A program made the translations under genes and the position numbers. The notes under the pieces are model-generated. The model did not search any database. It was given only the letters and a program-made list of their open reading frames with translations, and was not told the origin of the DNA. DNA of 64,000 nt from Haematobacter genomosp. 1 (GTDB lineage: Bacteria; Pseudomonadota; Alphaproteobacteria; Rhodobacterales; Rhodobacteraceae), in the NCBI RefSeq assembly GCF_002196855.1, contig NZ_NIPW01000028.1:62001-126000 (forward strand), in the 5' to 3' direction. Of this stretch, positions 1 to 8,913 are shown piece by piece. Each line of letters starts with the position of its first letter. Position 1 is the stretch's first letter.

Positions 1-1
1 T

Positions 2-190
2 ATGTCCGCCGACGAGTTGCCCTACAACCTCGGCGATGCGCTCGACCTGTTCGCGGAGGACGAGGGCGTGCGAGAGGTTCTGGGCCTTGGCTTCTGCTCC
101 GTCTATGACTCGGTCAAGCGCAACGAATACAAGGAGTTCCTTCAGGTTATCAGCCCGTGGGAGCGGGAGCACCTGCTGCTCAACGTATGA
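2..190 (+). CDS. C-terminal end of a glutamine synthetase-family protein (gamma-glutamylpolyamine synthetase-like), cut by window edge
   Basis: Only the last 62 codons are inside the window; the gene starts upstream, and the ATG at position 2 is internal. The segment reads like the carboxyl end of a GlnA/PuuA-type ligase: a Leu-Pro...Leu-Gly-Asp-Ala-Leu helix, an acidic stretch, then a Lys-Arg-rich helix and the ending SPWEREHLLLNV, which resembles the usual 'D/PWER-E-Y/L' tail of the family. The stop overlaps the start of the following FAD oxidoreductase (ATGA). With that gene and the class III aminotransferase it fits a gamma-glutamylputrescine-type polyamine breakdown operon. An ordinary glutamine synthetase paralogue cannot be excluded from the tail alone. 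Confidence 0.7.
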   Translation: MSADELPYNLGDALDLFAEDEGVREVLGLGFCSVYDSVKRNEYKEFLQVISPWEREHLLLNV

Positions 191-1488
191 ACCTTCTCAC
201 CGCCAACGACCGTCAGGGATCCTTCCCCGCCAGCTATTACGCCGCGACGGCCACGGAGCGGGAAGCCGCGCCTCCGCTTCAAGGCTCGCATCGGGCCGAT
301 GTCTGCGTCGTGGGCGGAGGCTATACGGGTCTGTCGGCGGCGCTGCATCTGGCCGAGCGGGGCTATTCTGTCGTGCTGCTGGAGGCGCATCGCGCGGGCT
401 TCGGTGCTTCGGGGCGGAACGGGGGACAGGTCGGCTCCGGCCAGCGGCTGGAACAGGACGAGCTTGAACGCCGCATGGGTCGGGACGATGCCCACCGGCT
501 CTGGGCCATCGCGGAGGAGGCGAAAGCGCTGGTCCGCGACCTTATCGCCCGTCATGCGATGCCCATCCGTTTCCATTCCGGCGTTGCCCATGCCTGCCGG
601 ACGGAAGCCGAAGTTCGCCATTCCCGCACCATGGCGGAAAAGCTCGCCCACGAATATGGCTACGATCAGGTGGAACCGCTGGACCATGCGGGCATCCGGG
701 CGCTGATCGGCTCCGAGGATTATGTCGGCGGCGACATCGACCGTGGCGCGGGCCATATCCACCCGCTGAACTTCGCCATCGGGCTGGCGCGGGCCGCAGA
801 AGCCGCGGGCGTCACCCTCCACGAGAATACCCTCGTCACCGGGATCACCCGCGGGCAGACGACGCGCGTTGTCACGGCAAGCGGCAGCGTTACGGCGGAT
901 CACGTCATCGTCGCCTGCAATGGCTATCTCGGCGATCTGGTGCCGGAGGTCGCGGCGCGGGTCATGCCGATCAACAATTTCATCGTTGCGACTGAACCGC
1001 TGGGGGATGCGGCACGCGATATTCTGGCCGAACCGGTCGCCGTTGCCGACACCCGCTTCGTGGTGAACTACTGGCGGCTGTCGGAGGACAACCGGCTGCT
1101 GTTCGGCGGGGGGGAGAGCTTCGGCTACCGCTTTCCCGATGTGATCGCCACGGTGCGGAAACCCATGCTCCGGGTCTATCCGCAGCTCCGCGACGTGCGG
1201 ATAGATTACGCCTGGGGTGGAACGCTGGCCATCACGATGACGCGCCTGCCCTGTTTTCTCCGGCTCGGGCCGAACCTGCTGTCCGCCTCGGGGTATTCCG
1301 GGCATGGCGTCGCCATGGCGACGCTCGCCGGGCGGATCATGGCAGAGGCGGTGGCCGGTCAGGCGGAACGGTTCGACCTGATGGCGCGCCTGCCCACGCC
1401 CCGCTTTCCCGGTGGTGCGGCGTTGCGCCATCCTCTCCTCGTGCTGGCGATGACCTGGTACGGCTTGCGCGACCGGCTGGGAGTCTGA
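187..1488 (+). CDS. FAD-dependent oxidoreductase (DAO family, gamma-glutamylputrescine oxidase-like)
   Basis: The protein has 433 residues. A Rossmann dinucleotide motif GGGYTG lies at about residues 43-48 (ADVCVVGGGYTGLSAALHLA), followed by the FAD-contact segment FGASGRNGGQ at about 72-81. These are typical of the D-amino-acid oxidase/PuuB/OrdL family. The carboxyl part has the usual second FAD region around SGYSGHGVAMATLAG. The ATG at 187 is preferred over an in-frame ATG at 157 because it gives a 4-base overlap with the preceding stop, consistent with translational coupling. Between a glutamine synthetase-like ligase and an aminotransferase, a role in oxidising a gamma-glutamylated amine is likely. 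The exact substrate is inferred from context. Confidence 0.85.
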   Translation: MNLLTANDRQGSFPASYYAATATEREAAPPLQGSHRADVCVVGGGYTGLSAALHLAERGYSVVLLEAHRAGFGASGRNGGQVGSGQRLEQDELERRMGRDDAHRLWAIAEEAKALVRDLIARHAMPIRFHSGVAHACRTEAEVRHSRTMAEKLAHEYGYDQVEPLDHAGIRALIGSEDYVGGDIDRGAGHIHPLNFAIGLARAAEAAGVTLHENTLVTGITRGQTTRVVTASGSVTADHVIVACNGYLGDLVPEVAARVMPINNFIVATEPLGDAARDILAEPVAVADTRFVVNYWRLSEDNRLLFGGGESFGYRFPDVIATVRKPMLRVYPQLRDVRIDYAWGGTLAITMTRLPCFLRLGPNLLSASGYSGHGVAMATLAGRIMAEAVAGQAERFDLMARLPTPRFPGGAALRHPLLVLAMTWYGLRDRLGV

Positions 1489-1552
1489 GCCGCTGTTGAA
1501 GAAACGTGGCGCAGGGGCTAGCTTTCAGGCGAGCCAAGGAAAGGACCGTGCG

Positions 1553-2920
1553 ATGCGTGACGATGTGCCGAACAGCTGGGAAGCCCGGGCGGAGGAATAC
1601 AGCCTCTACGGTTTCACCGACCTGCCCTCCGTCCATAAACGGGGCACGGTCGTCCTCACGCATGGCGAGGGGCCTTATATCGTCGATACCCACGGCAAGC
1701 GGTATCTCGACGCCAATTCCGGCCTGTGGAACATGGTGGCAGGCTTCGACCATCCGGGGCTGATCGCCGCCGGGCAGGAGCAGTTCGCCCGTTTCCCGGG
1801 CTACCACGCCTTCTTCGGGCGCATGTCGGACCAGACGGTCATGCTGTCGGAGCGGCTGGTCGATGTCTCCCCCTTCCCGCGCGGCAAGGTGTTCTACACC
1901 AACTCCGGGTCGGAGGCGAATGACACCATGGTCAAGATGCTCTGGTTCCTCGCCCAATCGGAGGGCAAGCCGGAGCGGCGTAAGATTCTGACACGGGTGA
2001 ATGCCTATCATGGCGTGACAGCAGTCTCGGCCTCCATGACCGGCAAGCCCTACAACTCCGTCTTCGGGTTGCCGCTGCCGGGGTTCATCCATCTCTCCTG
2101 CCCGCATTACTGGCGCTTCGGGGAACAGGGCGAGACGGAGGAGCAGTTCACCCAACGCATGGCAAAGGAGCTGGAGGACACGATCCTTGCCGAAGGGCCG
2201 GATACCATTGCCGGGTTCTTTGCCGAGCCGGTTCAGGGCGCGGGCGGGGTGATTCCCCCCTCCAAAGGCTATTTCCAGGCGGTGCAGCCGATCCTGAAGA
2301 AATACGGCATTCCGCTCATCTCCGATGAGGTCATTTGCGGTTTCGGCCGGACAGGCAATACCTGGGGGTGTGAGACCTACGACTTCGTGCCGGATGCCAT
2401 CATTTCCTCAAAGGCGCTGACGGCGGGATATTTCCCGATGGGCGCGATCATCCTCGGCCCGGATCTTGCCGATCGGATGCAGGCCGCTTCCGAAGCGATC
2501 GAGGAATTTCCGCACGGTTTCACCGCCTCGGGCCATCCCGTCGGTTGTGCGGTAGCGCTGAAGGCCATCGACATCATCATGAACGAAGGGCTGGCGGATC
2601 GCGCGCGTGAACTGACGCCGCGCTTCGAGGCCGGGCTTGCCCGGTTGGCGGAAAACCCGAACATCGGCGAATGGCGGGGCAAGGGTCTGATGGGCGCACT
2701 GGAGGCGGTCAAGGACAAGGCCACCAAGACGCCGTTTGACGGCAAACTCTCGGTCTCCGAGCGGATCGCCAATACCTGCACGGATCATGGGCTGATCTGT
2801 CGGCCGCTGGGACAGTCCATCGTTCTCTGCCCTCCGTTCATCATGACAGAGACTCAGATGGATGAGATGTTCGAAAAACTGGAAGCCGCGCTGAAACAGG
2901 TCTTTGCGGAAGTCGCCTGA
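1553..2920 (+). CDS. class III (omega) aminotransferase, PLP-dependent
   Basis: The protein has 455 residues of the class III aminotransferase fold. Visible family marks are NSGSEAND near residue 120 (PLP phosphate site), LISDEVICGFGRTG (PLP-binding Asp), and Lys287 in SSKALTAGYFPMGA as the likely Schiff-base lysine. Family members move an amino group from putrescine, beta-alanine or similar omega-amines to pyruvate or 2-oxoglutarate. The ATG at 1553 is chosen because AAGGAAAGGA lies just upstream; an in-frame start at 1496 has no such site. It follows the FAD oxidoreductase by 64 bases on the same strand, which supports a polyamine or omega-amine catabolic operon. Substrate is not determinable from sequence alone. 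Confidence 0.88.
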   Translation: MRDDVPNSWEARAEEYSLYGFTDLPSVHKRGTVVLTHGEGPYIVDTHGKRYLDANSGLWNMVAGFDHPGLIAAGQEQFARFPGYHAFFGRMSDQTVMLSERLVDVSPFPRGKVFYTNSGSEANDTMVKMLWFLAQSEGKPERRKILTRVNAYHGVTAVSASMTGKPYNSVFGLPLPGFIHLSCPHYWRFGEQGETEEQFTQRMAKELEDTILAEGPDTIAGFFAEPVQGAGGVIPPSKGYFQAVQPILKKYGIPLISDEVICGFGRTGNTWGCETYDFVPDAIISSKALTAGYFPMGAIILGPDLADRMQAASEAIEEFPHGFTASGHPVGCAVALKAIDIIMNEGLADRARELTPRFEAGLARLAENPNIGEWRGKGLMGALEAVKDKATKTPFDGKLSVSERIANTCTDHGLICRPLGQSIVLCPPFIMTETQMDEMFEKLEAALKQVFAEVA

Positions 2921-2962
2921 CCGGCGATTGCGGCCCGCCCGGAACGGGGCGGGCTGCCAGCC

Positions 2963-3508
2963 TCACTTCCGGCCGGAAAGCCGCTCCTGAAGTTCGGCAA
3001 GCTGACGCTTGATGTCCGCCAGTTCGGAGGAAGTCGAAACCGGCTCCTCCTCCTTGGTCGTGGGGGGGGCCCATCCCCGCATGAGCGTCTTCAGAAACGC
3101 CTGCTGTTGGCGCTGCATAGCCTCGAACCCCGGCATGGCCGACATCGGATTGGGATAGGTGGTCAACCCTTCCATCATCCGGCTCGGCCCCTCACGCAGC
3201 ATGTCGAAGGACATGGCGAGGAATTGCGGCACGACGCTCTGTGCCTGAGTGGTGTAACTGCGCACCAGATCGGTGAGCACCGTCAGGGGCAGGACATTCT
3301 CACCCCGGCTCTCATGCTCGGCGATGATCTGGAGCAGATACTGGCGCGTGAGATCATCGCCGGACTTCAGGTCAACGATCTTCACTTCGCGCCCGTCACG
3401 GATGAACCGCGCGATATCCTCCAGCGTTACGTAATCGCTGGTTTCGGTATTGTAGAGCCTGCGGCTTGCATACCGCTTGATCAGCAGCGGCTTCTCGTTC
3501 TCTGCCAC
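2963..3508 (-). CDS. phaR: PhaR, polyhydroxyalkanoate synthesis repressor
   Basis: The protein has 181 residues. The N-terminal PHB/PHA accumulation regulator DNA-binding domain is clear: LIKRYASRRLYNTETSDYVT at residues 9-28, then LEDIARFIRDG and VKIVDLKSGDDLTR. A PHB_acc domain follows at about residues 70-110, and a Met/Gln-rich tail ends in a short coiled-coil-like segment. PhaR binds PHA granules and represses phasin and its own gene when no polymer is present. It lies downstream of the phasin and synthase genes on the same strand, separated from phaP by a terminator hairpin at 3594-3617, so it probably has its own promoter in 3509-3590. Confidence 0.95.
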   Translation of the reverse strand: MAENEKPLLIKRYASRRLYNTETSDYVTLEDIARFIRDGREVKIVDLKSGDDLTRQYLLQIIAEHESRGENVLPLTVLTDLVRSYTTQAQSVVPQFLAMSFDMLREGPSRMMEGLTTYPNPMSAMPGFEAMQRQQQAFLKTLMRGWAPPTTKEEEPVSTSSELADIKRQLAELQERLSGRK

Positions 3509-3593
3509 CTTCCATCCCCCCCGTCACTTGTCAGATGGAATCTAGGCCAGAGATTTCCAAAAAGAAACCTGCCTCGTTCCTCCCACAAAGAAA

Positions 3594-3617
3594 AAGGACG
3601 GGCCATGGCCCGTCCTT
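3594..3617 (-). terminator. rho-independent terminator of phaP
   Basis: This is a perfect 24-base palindrome around GGGCCATGGCCC. Read on the minus strand it is followed by TTTTTCTTTG. It lies 22 bases past the phaP stop codon, so it should end the phasin transcript before phaR. Confidence 0.85.
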
Positions 3618-3639
3618 ACTTAACAGATTGTCAAACCGA

Positions 3640-4104
3640 TCAGGATTTGACAGCCGTCGGTGCCACTTTCGAAGCGCGGGCAGCAGCAGCCGTAGCTTCG
3701 CTGGTCGCCTTTTTCACCGCGGCGGTCGCGTCTTCCGAAATGTCCTTGCCAGCGGCAAGCATCAGCTCGACAGTTTCCATCTGCACTTTCTTCGCCACTT
3801 CGGCAAAGGCCGCCAGATTTTCGGCAGCCATTTCCGCCGAGGAAGAAGCGAACTCTGACAGCGCCTTGGAGTAATCACCCGGCTCTTCCTTCACGCGGGC
3901 GAGTTCGCCGACCTTCGCGATCGATTCCTTCGTCCAGCGGCTGGAGATCTCCGTCGATTTCTCTGCAGCTTCGAGCACGACTTTCGTCATCCGCTCGCCC
4001 AGAGCAGCCTGGGTCTTGAATGCTTCCTGGAACGCATGGGCGTCCACCGGAAATGCCGACATCATATCCTGCACCATCTTGGTGAAATCCTGAGTTTTAG
4101 CCAT
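3640..4104 (-). CDS. phaP: phasin family protein (PHA granule-associated)
   Basis: The protein has 154 residues, rich in Ala, Lys and Glu, predicted almost entirely helical, as in phasins. The N-terminus MAKTQDFTKMVQDMMSAFPV and the following segment match the alphaproteobacterial phasin pattern; there is no signal peptide. Phasins coat polyhydroxyalkanoate granules. The ATG at 4104 is preferred to one at 4170 because GTGGAGGGAAAA sits directly in front of it. The 5-prime region carries an AT-rich stretch and an inverted repeat (4150-4194) that resembles a PhaR operator. The position between phaC and phaR supports the assignment. Confidence 0.92.
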   Translation of the reverse strand: MAKTQDFTKMVQDMMSAFPVDAHAFQEAFKTQAALGERMTKVVLEAAEKSTEISSRWTKESIAKVGELARVKEEPGDYSKALSEFASSSAEMAAENLAAFAEVAKKVQMETVELMLAAGKDISEDATAAVKKATSEATAAAARASKVAPTAVKS

Positions 4105-4149
4105 TTTTCCCTCCACAAATACTATGCTGCGCGCTGAGCCAAAGGTATG

Positions 4150-4194
4150 TTCTGCACCGCGGCATTTCAAGATTTTTTTCGCTGCGGTGCAGAA
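4150..4194 (-). promoter_or_regulatory. inverted repeat upstream of phaP, candidate PhaR operator
   Basis: TTCTGCACCGC at 4150-4160 is repeated in exact inverse as GCGGTGCAGAA at 4184-4194, with an AT-rich 23-base spacer. The right arm contains CTGCGGTGCAG at 4182-4192, which fits the CTGC-N3-GCAG pattern I recall for PhaR sites in Rhodobacter and Paracoccus. The left arm matches with one change. It lies 46-90 bases upstream of the phaP start. Confidence 0.6.
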
Positions 4195-4221
4195 AATTTA
4201 AAAGGCCGGTATGTCAGGGAG

Positions 4222-6081
4222 TTATTGGCCTGCGGATACCTTGGCGCGCACGTATTCCCCTGGCGCATCACCAAGGACAGGATGGTTGCCCGTTCCCGGC
4301 AAGCGGGCAGCCACGTCCGCTCCGGCACGCTGACGAAGCCAGCCTTCCCAGCTCGGCCACCAGCTCCCGGAATGGCGCTGCGCGGAAGAGCGCCACTCCT
4401 CCGAAGCGCCCTCCGGTGCCGTCCCGAGGTAATGCCCGTACTTGTCCTTGCCAGGTGGATTGATGACCCCGGCGACATGGCCCGATTCCGCAAGCACAAA
4501 GGTCTTGTCCCCGCTTCCCATGCGGGAGATGCCCGCGAAGCTGGCCTTCCAGGCCGCGATGTGATCCGCTTCACAGGCCACGGCGCACAGGGGCACGGTT
4601 ACGTCGGATAGGGTCAGAACCTCTCCGCAAAGGCGGATGCCCTCCTCAGCGAATCGGTTCTCCTGACAGAGCCAGCGCAGGTATTCCGTCGCCATTCGAG
4701 CAGGCAGATTTGTCGAGTCTCCGTTCCAGTACAGCAGATCAAACGCCGGAGGCGCATCGCCCATCATGTAGCTACGGATCGCCGGGCCATAGACCAGATC
4801 ATTTGCCCGCAGATAGGAAAAGGTCTTGGCCATGAAATAGGCGGCCAGATACCCCTTCTCATACGCCTGCCGTTCGATGGCATCGACAAAATCGTCGGAC
4901 AGAAAGGCCGTGAACTCCCCCTGATCGGAGAAATCCGTGAGCGTCGTCAGGAAAGAGGCCGACTTCACCGGATTCAGGCCCCGCTTGCGGAGCAATGCCA
5001 GCGTCAGCGCCAGGGTCGTGCCAGCAATACAATAACCGACCGCATTCACCTGTTCTTCACCGGTGATGTCGCGCACGGTTTCGATCGCTCTCAGGAAGCC
5101 TTCCTCGATGTAAGTATCGAGACCGGCATCCGCGAGCGACTCGTCCGGGTTGACCCAGCTTACGACGAAAACCGTGTATCCCTGCCCCACCACCCAACGG
5201 ATGAAGGAGTTCTGCGGCTTGAGGTCAAGAATGTAGTATTTGTTGATCCACGGCGGAAAGATGATGAGAGGAAGCTGCTTCACCGTCTCCGTCTTCGGCG
5301 AATACTGGATGAGCTCGAAAAGCCGATTGCGGAAGACGATGGAGCCCTCGGTGGTGGCAAGGTTTTCGCCCACCTGAAAAGCCCGCCGGTCCGCCAGCGT
5401 CACCAGAAGCTCCCCCTCGTTCGCCTCCAGATCGGCGACGAGATTTTCCATTCCCTTGACGATCGATTCCCCATCCGTCGCGACCGCCCGCTCCAGCGCG
5501 TCGGGGTTGGTGCCGAAGAAATTCGTAGGCGACCACATGTCGAGCATCTGCCGCGTGAAGAAATCGACCCTCTGCCGCTCCTTTTCGTCAAGCTGCATGT
5601 CGGCCACGGCCTGATGCGCTGCTTCCACCGAAAGCAGATACTGCTGCTTTACGTAATTGAAGAACGGATGGCTGTCCCAGAGGGGGTTGGCAAAGCGCCG
5701 GTCGCGCGGCCCGCGATCATCGGGTGGCGTGAGGCGACCGGTGTTCAGTGCCTGCTGCGCATCCATGTAGTGACGGACGGCCTTGCCCCAGTAGCCGATC
5801 TGATGTTCGAGGATCCGGCCGGGATTTTGCATCATCTCCGCCATGTAACCCGTGGCGGCCTTCATGAAGAGATCGCCACCCGGGCCGGAGAGTCCGGGAT
5901 CCATCGGCTTGCGGCGGGCGAGTGCCGCGATCATTCGCTGACGAAGCTCCTCCACCCGCGCGAGGCTTTCGTTCATGCGTTCGAGATGGTCCGCTGGTGT
6001 CAGTTCCGGCGGGGGTTCCGTTACGTCACCCCCCCCCGTCGCCTTGCCGGTCCGCGAACGACCACGCGTTCCCGTTGTCAT
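4222..6081 (-). CDS. phaC: class I poly(3-hydroxyalkanoate) synthase
   Basis: The protein has 619 residues, the usual class I size. The catalytic triad can be read: Cys351 in the lipase-like box GYCIAG (349-354), Asp506 in ACEADHI, and His535 in ESGHVAG. Conserved PhaC landmarks around these include NPLWDSHPFFNYVKQQYLL near 132-150, PPWINKYYILDL near 276-287 and VSWVNPD near 307-313. The enzyme polymerises hydroxyacyl-CoA on the granule surface. It is transcribed divergently from phaZ (96-base spacer), and phaP and phaR lie downstream on the same strand. An in-frame N-terminal extension rich in Arg/Gly precedes the conserved domain, so the start could be somewhat further inside. Confidence 0.97.
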   Translation of the reverse strand: MTTGTRGRSRTGKATGGGDVTEPPPELTPADHLERMNESLARVEELRQRMIAALARRKPMDPGLSGPGGDLFMKAATGYMAEMMQNPGRILEHQIGYWGKAVRHYMDAQQALNTGRLTPPDDRGPRDRRFANPLWDSHPFFNYVKQQYLLSVEAAHQAVADMQLDEKERQRVDFFTRQMLDMWSPTNFFGTNPDALERAVATDGESIVKGMENLVADLEANEGELLVTLADRRAFQVGENLATTEGSIVFRNRLFELIQYSPKTETVKQLPLIIFPPWINKYYILDLKPQNSFIRWVVGQGYTVFVVSWVNPDESLADAGLDTYIEEGFLRAIETVRDITGEEQVNAVGYCIAGTTLALTLALLRKRGLNPVKSASFLTTLTDFSDQGEFTAFLSDDFVDAIERQAYEKGYLAAYFMAKTFSYLRANDLVYGPAIRSYMMGDAPPAFDLLYWNGDSTNLPARMATEYLRWLCQENRFAEEGIRLCGEVLTLSDVTVPLCAVACEADHIAAWKASFAGISRMGSGDKTFVLAESGHVAGVINPPGKDKYGHYLGTAPEGASEEWRSSAQRHSGSWWPSWEGWLRQRAGADVAARLPGTGNHPVLGDAPGEYVRAKVSAGQ

Positions 6082-6179
6082 CTCCCTGGCTCCCCCCTAG
6101 ACTTATAAGAAGCATAGCGTCGCCCAAACTGGGGGGGAAGCGACGAATTGCCCCAGGCTGCACTTGGCAGGAGAGCGCG

Positions 6180-7511
6180 ATGATCAAGACAATGACCGGC
6201 TATGACATGATGGAAACCTTGCGCAACACCAGCGAGTGGCTGGGCGCAACGGCCCGCGCCATGGCAAGCTACCCCGCCCTCGCCCCCATCCCGAACCCCG
6301 CGCTCGCCCTGATGGCGGCCTGGGGAGAGGTGGCGGAGCGGAGCTTCTCCCGGATGGTCGTAAAGCCGGACTGGGGAATTCGCACCGTCACGGGCGGGGA
6401 TGGCACCGATCTGGTGGTGGAAACAACCGTCGTCGCGCGGCGACCGTTCTGCGACCTCGTCCATTTTCAGGTCGAGGGACGGGAGCGGATGGCACGGCGC
6501 GTGCTTCTCGTCGCGCCGATGTCCGGCCACTACGCGACGCTGTGCCGCTCAACCGTGGCGAGCCTGCTGCCCGACTGCGAGGTCTATGTCACCGACTGGC
6601 GCAATGCCCGCGACATTCCCGTGTCCGAGGGCAAGTTCGACGTTGAGGATTTCACCCTCACGCTCGTGGACTTCATCCGCCATCTCGGGCCGGATATTCA
6701 TGTGATCGCCATCTGCCAGCCCGCCCCGCTGACGCTTGTCGCAGGGGCCTGGCTCGCGCAGCACGAGCCGGAGGCCCAGCCGCAGTCCATGACGCTCATC
6801 GGCGGGCCGATCGATCCGGCGGCAAAACCGACCGAAGTGACCGATTTCGGCGACAGCGTCACCATGGGCCAGCTCGAGCGGTTGTTCATAGAACGTGTCG
6901 GCTTCAAATATCCGGGCGTGGGGCGGCTGGTCTATCCCGGGCTGCTTCAGCTCTCCTCCTTCATCGCGATGAACCGGGAACGTCATACGGAGGCGTTCAC
7001 GAACCAGATCCTCGCCGTCGCACAGGGCACCGCTGGCGACCACGATCAGCACAATCGGTTCTACGACGAATATCTTGCGGTCATGGACATGACGGCGGAA
7101 TTCTACCTTTCCACGGTGGAGCGCATCTTCAAGGATCGTGAGGTGGCGCGGAATGTCTTCACCATCGAAGGCGAACACGTGGATATCGGCAAGATCGACA
7201 GGACAGCGGTCATCGTCGTCGAAGGAGAGAAGGACGACATCTCCGCCCCCGGCCAGTGCAAGGCCGCGCTCGACCTGCTCACCGGCCTGCCAGAGGAGAT
7301 GAAGGGTTATTATCTGGAGCCGAATGCCGGCCATTATGGCATCTTCGCAGGCTCCTCCTGGCGCAAGAACATCCGCCCCTATGTGCTTGATTTTCTGGAT
7401 CGCGCTGGCAAGCCGCAGGATGCAAAGCCAAAGGCTGCACCGCGCCGCAAGGCAAGCGTGGTTTCCCCCTCCGCCGGCAGTGGTGTGGCGCCGGACACGG
7501 TTCCGGTCTGA
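6180..7511 (+). CDS. phaZ: intracellular poly(3-hydroxybutyrate) depolymerase
   Basis: The protein has 443 residues and no signal peptide. It matches the intracellular DepoPHB family: VLLVAPMSGHYATLCRSTVASLLPD near 108-131, VYVTDWRNARDIP near 135-147, and AICQPAPLTLVAG with Cys179 in the CQP motif used as the nucleophile in Ralstonia PhaZ1-type enzymes. His in EPNAGHYGIFAG near the C-terminus is the likely base. It releases hydroxybutyrate from stored polymer. AGGAGAG precedes the ATG at 6180; longer in-frame starts upstream overlap phaC and lack a ribosome site. It is divergent to phaC and convergent with the following hydrolase gene. Confidence 0.95.
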   Translation: MIKTMTGYDMMETLRNTSEWLGATARAMASYPALAPIPNPALALMAAWGEVAERSFSRMVVKPDWGIRTVTGGDGTDLVVETTVVARRPFCDLVHFQVEGRERMARRVLLVAPMSGHYATLCRSTVASLLPDCEVYVTDWRNARDIPVSEGKFDVEDFTLTLVDFIRHLGPDIHVIAICQPAPLTLVAGAWLAQHEPEAQPQSMTLIGGPIDPAAKPTEVTDFGDSVTMGQLERLFIERVGFKYPGVGRLVYPGLLQLSSFIAMNRERHTEAFTNQILAVAQGTAGDHDQHNRFYDEYLAVMDMTAEFYLSTVERIFKDREVARNVFTIEGEHVDIGKIDRTAVIVVEGEKDDISAPGQCKAALDLLTGLPEEMKGYYLEPNAGHYGIFAGSSWRKNIRPYVLDFLDRAGKPQDAKPKAAPRRKASVVSPSAGSGVAPDTVPV

Positions 7512-7556
7512 GAGGATCAATGGATTGCCTGGCGGTATGTTGAGCCCGGCATCCTC

Positions 7557-8294
7557 CTACCCGAGCACCTCGCCTATGGACGCCGTGATGAGGGCGAGGC
7601 ATTCCGGCGTCGAAAACCGGTGATCGGCATCCTTGACCAGCGTCAGCCGGATGTCCCCGCCCTTGGCGTGTTCAAGCACCCGCATCCCCCGCTCCCACGG
7701 CACGGTTTCATCGCCTGTCCCATGCAGGAGACGGACGGGAAACGGCAGCGGCAGCGGGCTTCGGAGGATCAGCCGATCCCTGCCATCCTCTATGAACCGG
7801 CGGCTGATGCGATAGGGCCCGTCATAGTCGGAGGGCTGCTCGACATAGCCGCGGGCAAGCAGCAGCTCCCGCTCCGCATCGCTCATGCCCCCCCACATGT
7901 CATCCTCGGTGAAGTCGGGCGCGGCGGCGATTGTCACCAGCCCCGCCACCCGCTCCGGCATCGACCGCGCCAGCAGGAGCGCGATCCACCCCCCCATGGA
8001 CGAGCCGACGATGATCTGCGGCCCCTCCGTCAGCTGGTTGATCGCATGGCGCGCATCCTCGAACCAGTCGCCGATCGCGCCTTCCTCGAAGGTGCCGGAG
8101 GACTGGCCGTGGCCTGAATAATCAAAGCGCAGGAAGGCACGGCCCTGCGTTTCCGCCCAATCCTGCAGATAGAGCGCCTTCGTCCCCGTCATGTCGGACC
8201 GCAGGCCGCCCAGAAACACAACACCCGGCCCGCGACCGGGGATGCGGTTGTAAGCGAGCCTGCGGCCCTCCGGCGTGAGCAGATGATCGGGCAT
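7557..8294 (-). CDS. alpha/beta hydrolase
   Basis: The protein has 245 residues with an alpha/beta-hydrolase fold. It shows the oxyanion strand GVVFLGGLRSD near 24-34, FDYSGHGQSSG near 58-67, nucleophile elbow GSSMGG at 97-102 (Ser99), an acid after strand 7 (LHGTGDETVPW), and a late His in DADHRFS. No signal peptide is present, so it is probably cytoplasmic; it resembles palmitoyl-protein-thioesterase-like ABHD10 or peptidase S9-type small hydrolases. The start at 8294 has GGAGGA in front, whereas the longer reading frame overlaps the upstream hydrolase. It probably shares a transcript with the isochorismatase-type gene 61 bases upstream. Substrate unknown. Confidence 0.82.
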   Translation of the reverse strand: MPDHLLTPEGRRLAYNRIPGRGPGVVFLGGLRSDMTGTKALYLQDWAETQGRAFLRFDYSGHGQSSGTFEEGAIGDWFEDARHAINQLTEGPQIIVGSSMGGWIALLLARSMPERVAGLVTIAAAPDFTEDDMWGGMSDAERELLLARGYVEQPSDYDGPYRISRRFIEDGRDRLILRSPLPLPFPVRLLHGTGDETVPWERGMRVLEHAKGGDIRLTLVKDADHRFSTPECLALITASIGEVLG

Positions 8295-8355
8295 GGCAGC
8301 ATCCTCCGAAACCTTCCGGGTCGTGATGCCAGCCGCGCCGCCCTGCCGCAAGCTC

Positions 8356-8913
8356 TCAGGCCGAAACAAGGCCCGCGGCCTCATCCGCCGTGATGACAGA
8401 GGCGTAACCAAATGCCAAAGCGGCAAGGAAGGCCGCCTGCACCTCCTCCGCAGACACTTCCCTGCCACGGAACTCCAGCGCGCGTGTGGCGCAGGCGTCT
8501 CCCGCGACGGTCACCCGGTAACCAAGATCGGCGGCCGCACGAACGGTTGCGTCGATGCACATGTGCGTCATCGCCCCCACGATCACCAGATGCTCCGCGC
8601 GCCAGCCCTCCAGCACTTCATGAAGACCCGTGCTCCGAAAGCTGTTGGGGAAGTTCTTCACGATGATGGCCTCCCCCCGCTCGGGTGCGAGAGCCGGATG
8701 GATCTCCGCCCCCGGGGTTCCCGGAGTGAAGAAGGGCGAAGGCTCCCGCGTCGATTCGTGGCGAATATGGATCACGGGCTCCCCTGCTGCGCGAAAGGCG
8801 GCGAGAAGACCCGCGCCGCGCGCTGCGGCCTCCTCCACTCCCTCCAGCGGCCAGCGCCCGCCGGGAAAGTAGTCGTTCTGCATGTCGACGATCAGCAAGG
8901 CCACTTCGCCCAT
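8356..8913 (-). CDS. isochorismatase-family cysteine hydrolase
   Basis: The protein has 185 residues. The catalytic triad of the family is visible as Asp10 (LLIVDMQNDYF), Lys86 (IIVKNFPNSF) and Cys119 (GAMTHMCIDATVRAA), with the usual cis-peptide region VGAMTHM before the cysteine. Members include nicotinamidases, isochorismatases and various amide hydrolases. Nicotinamidase-specific metal ligands (DxHxxxxxH) are not evident, so a general cysteine hydrolase is the safer call. GGAGGAGAG stands directly before the start codon. It lies upstream of an alpha/beta hydrolase on the same strand; the pair looks like a two-gene unit with unknown substrate. Confidence 0.85.
   Translation of the reverse strand: MGEVALLIVDMQNDYFPGGRWPLEGVEEAAARGAGLLAAFRAAGEPVIHIRHESTREPSPFFTPGTPGAEIHPALAPERGEAIIVKNFPNSFRSTGLHEVLEGWRAEHLVIVGAMTHMCIDATVRAAADLGYRVTVAGDACATRALEFRGREVSAEEVQAAFLAALAFGYASVITADEAAGLVSA

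Noticed and set aside
142-1431. 429-codon open frame antisense to the FAD oxidoreductase
   Set aside because: The plus strand gene has the Rossmann motif and a coupled start; the antisense product has no known pattern.
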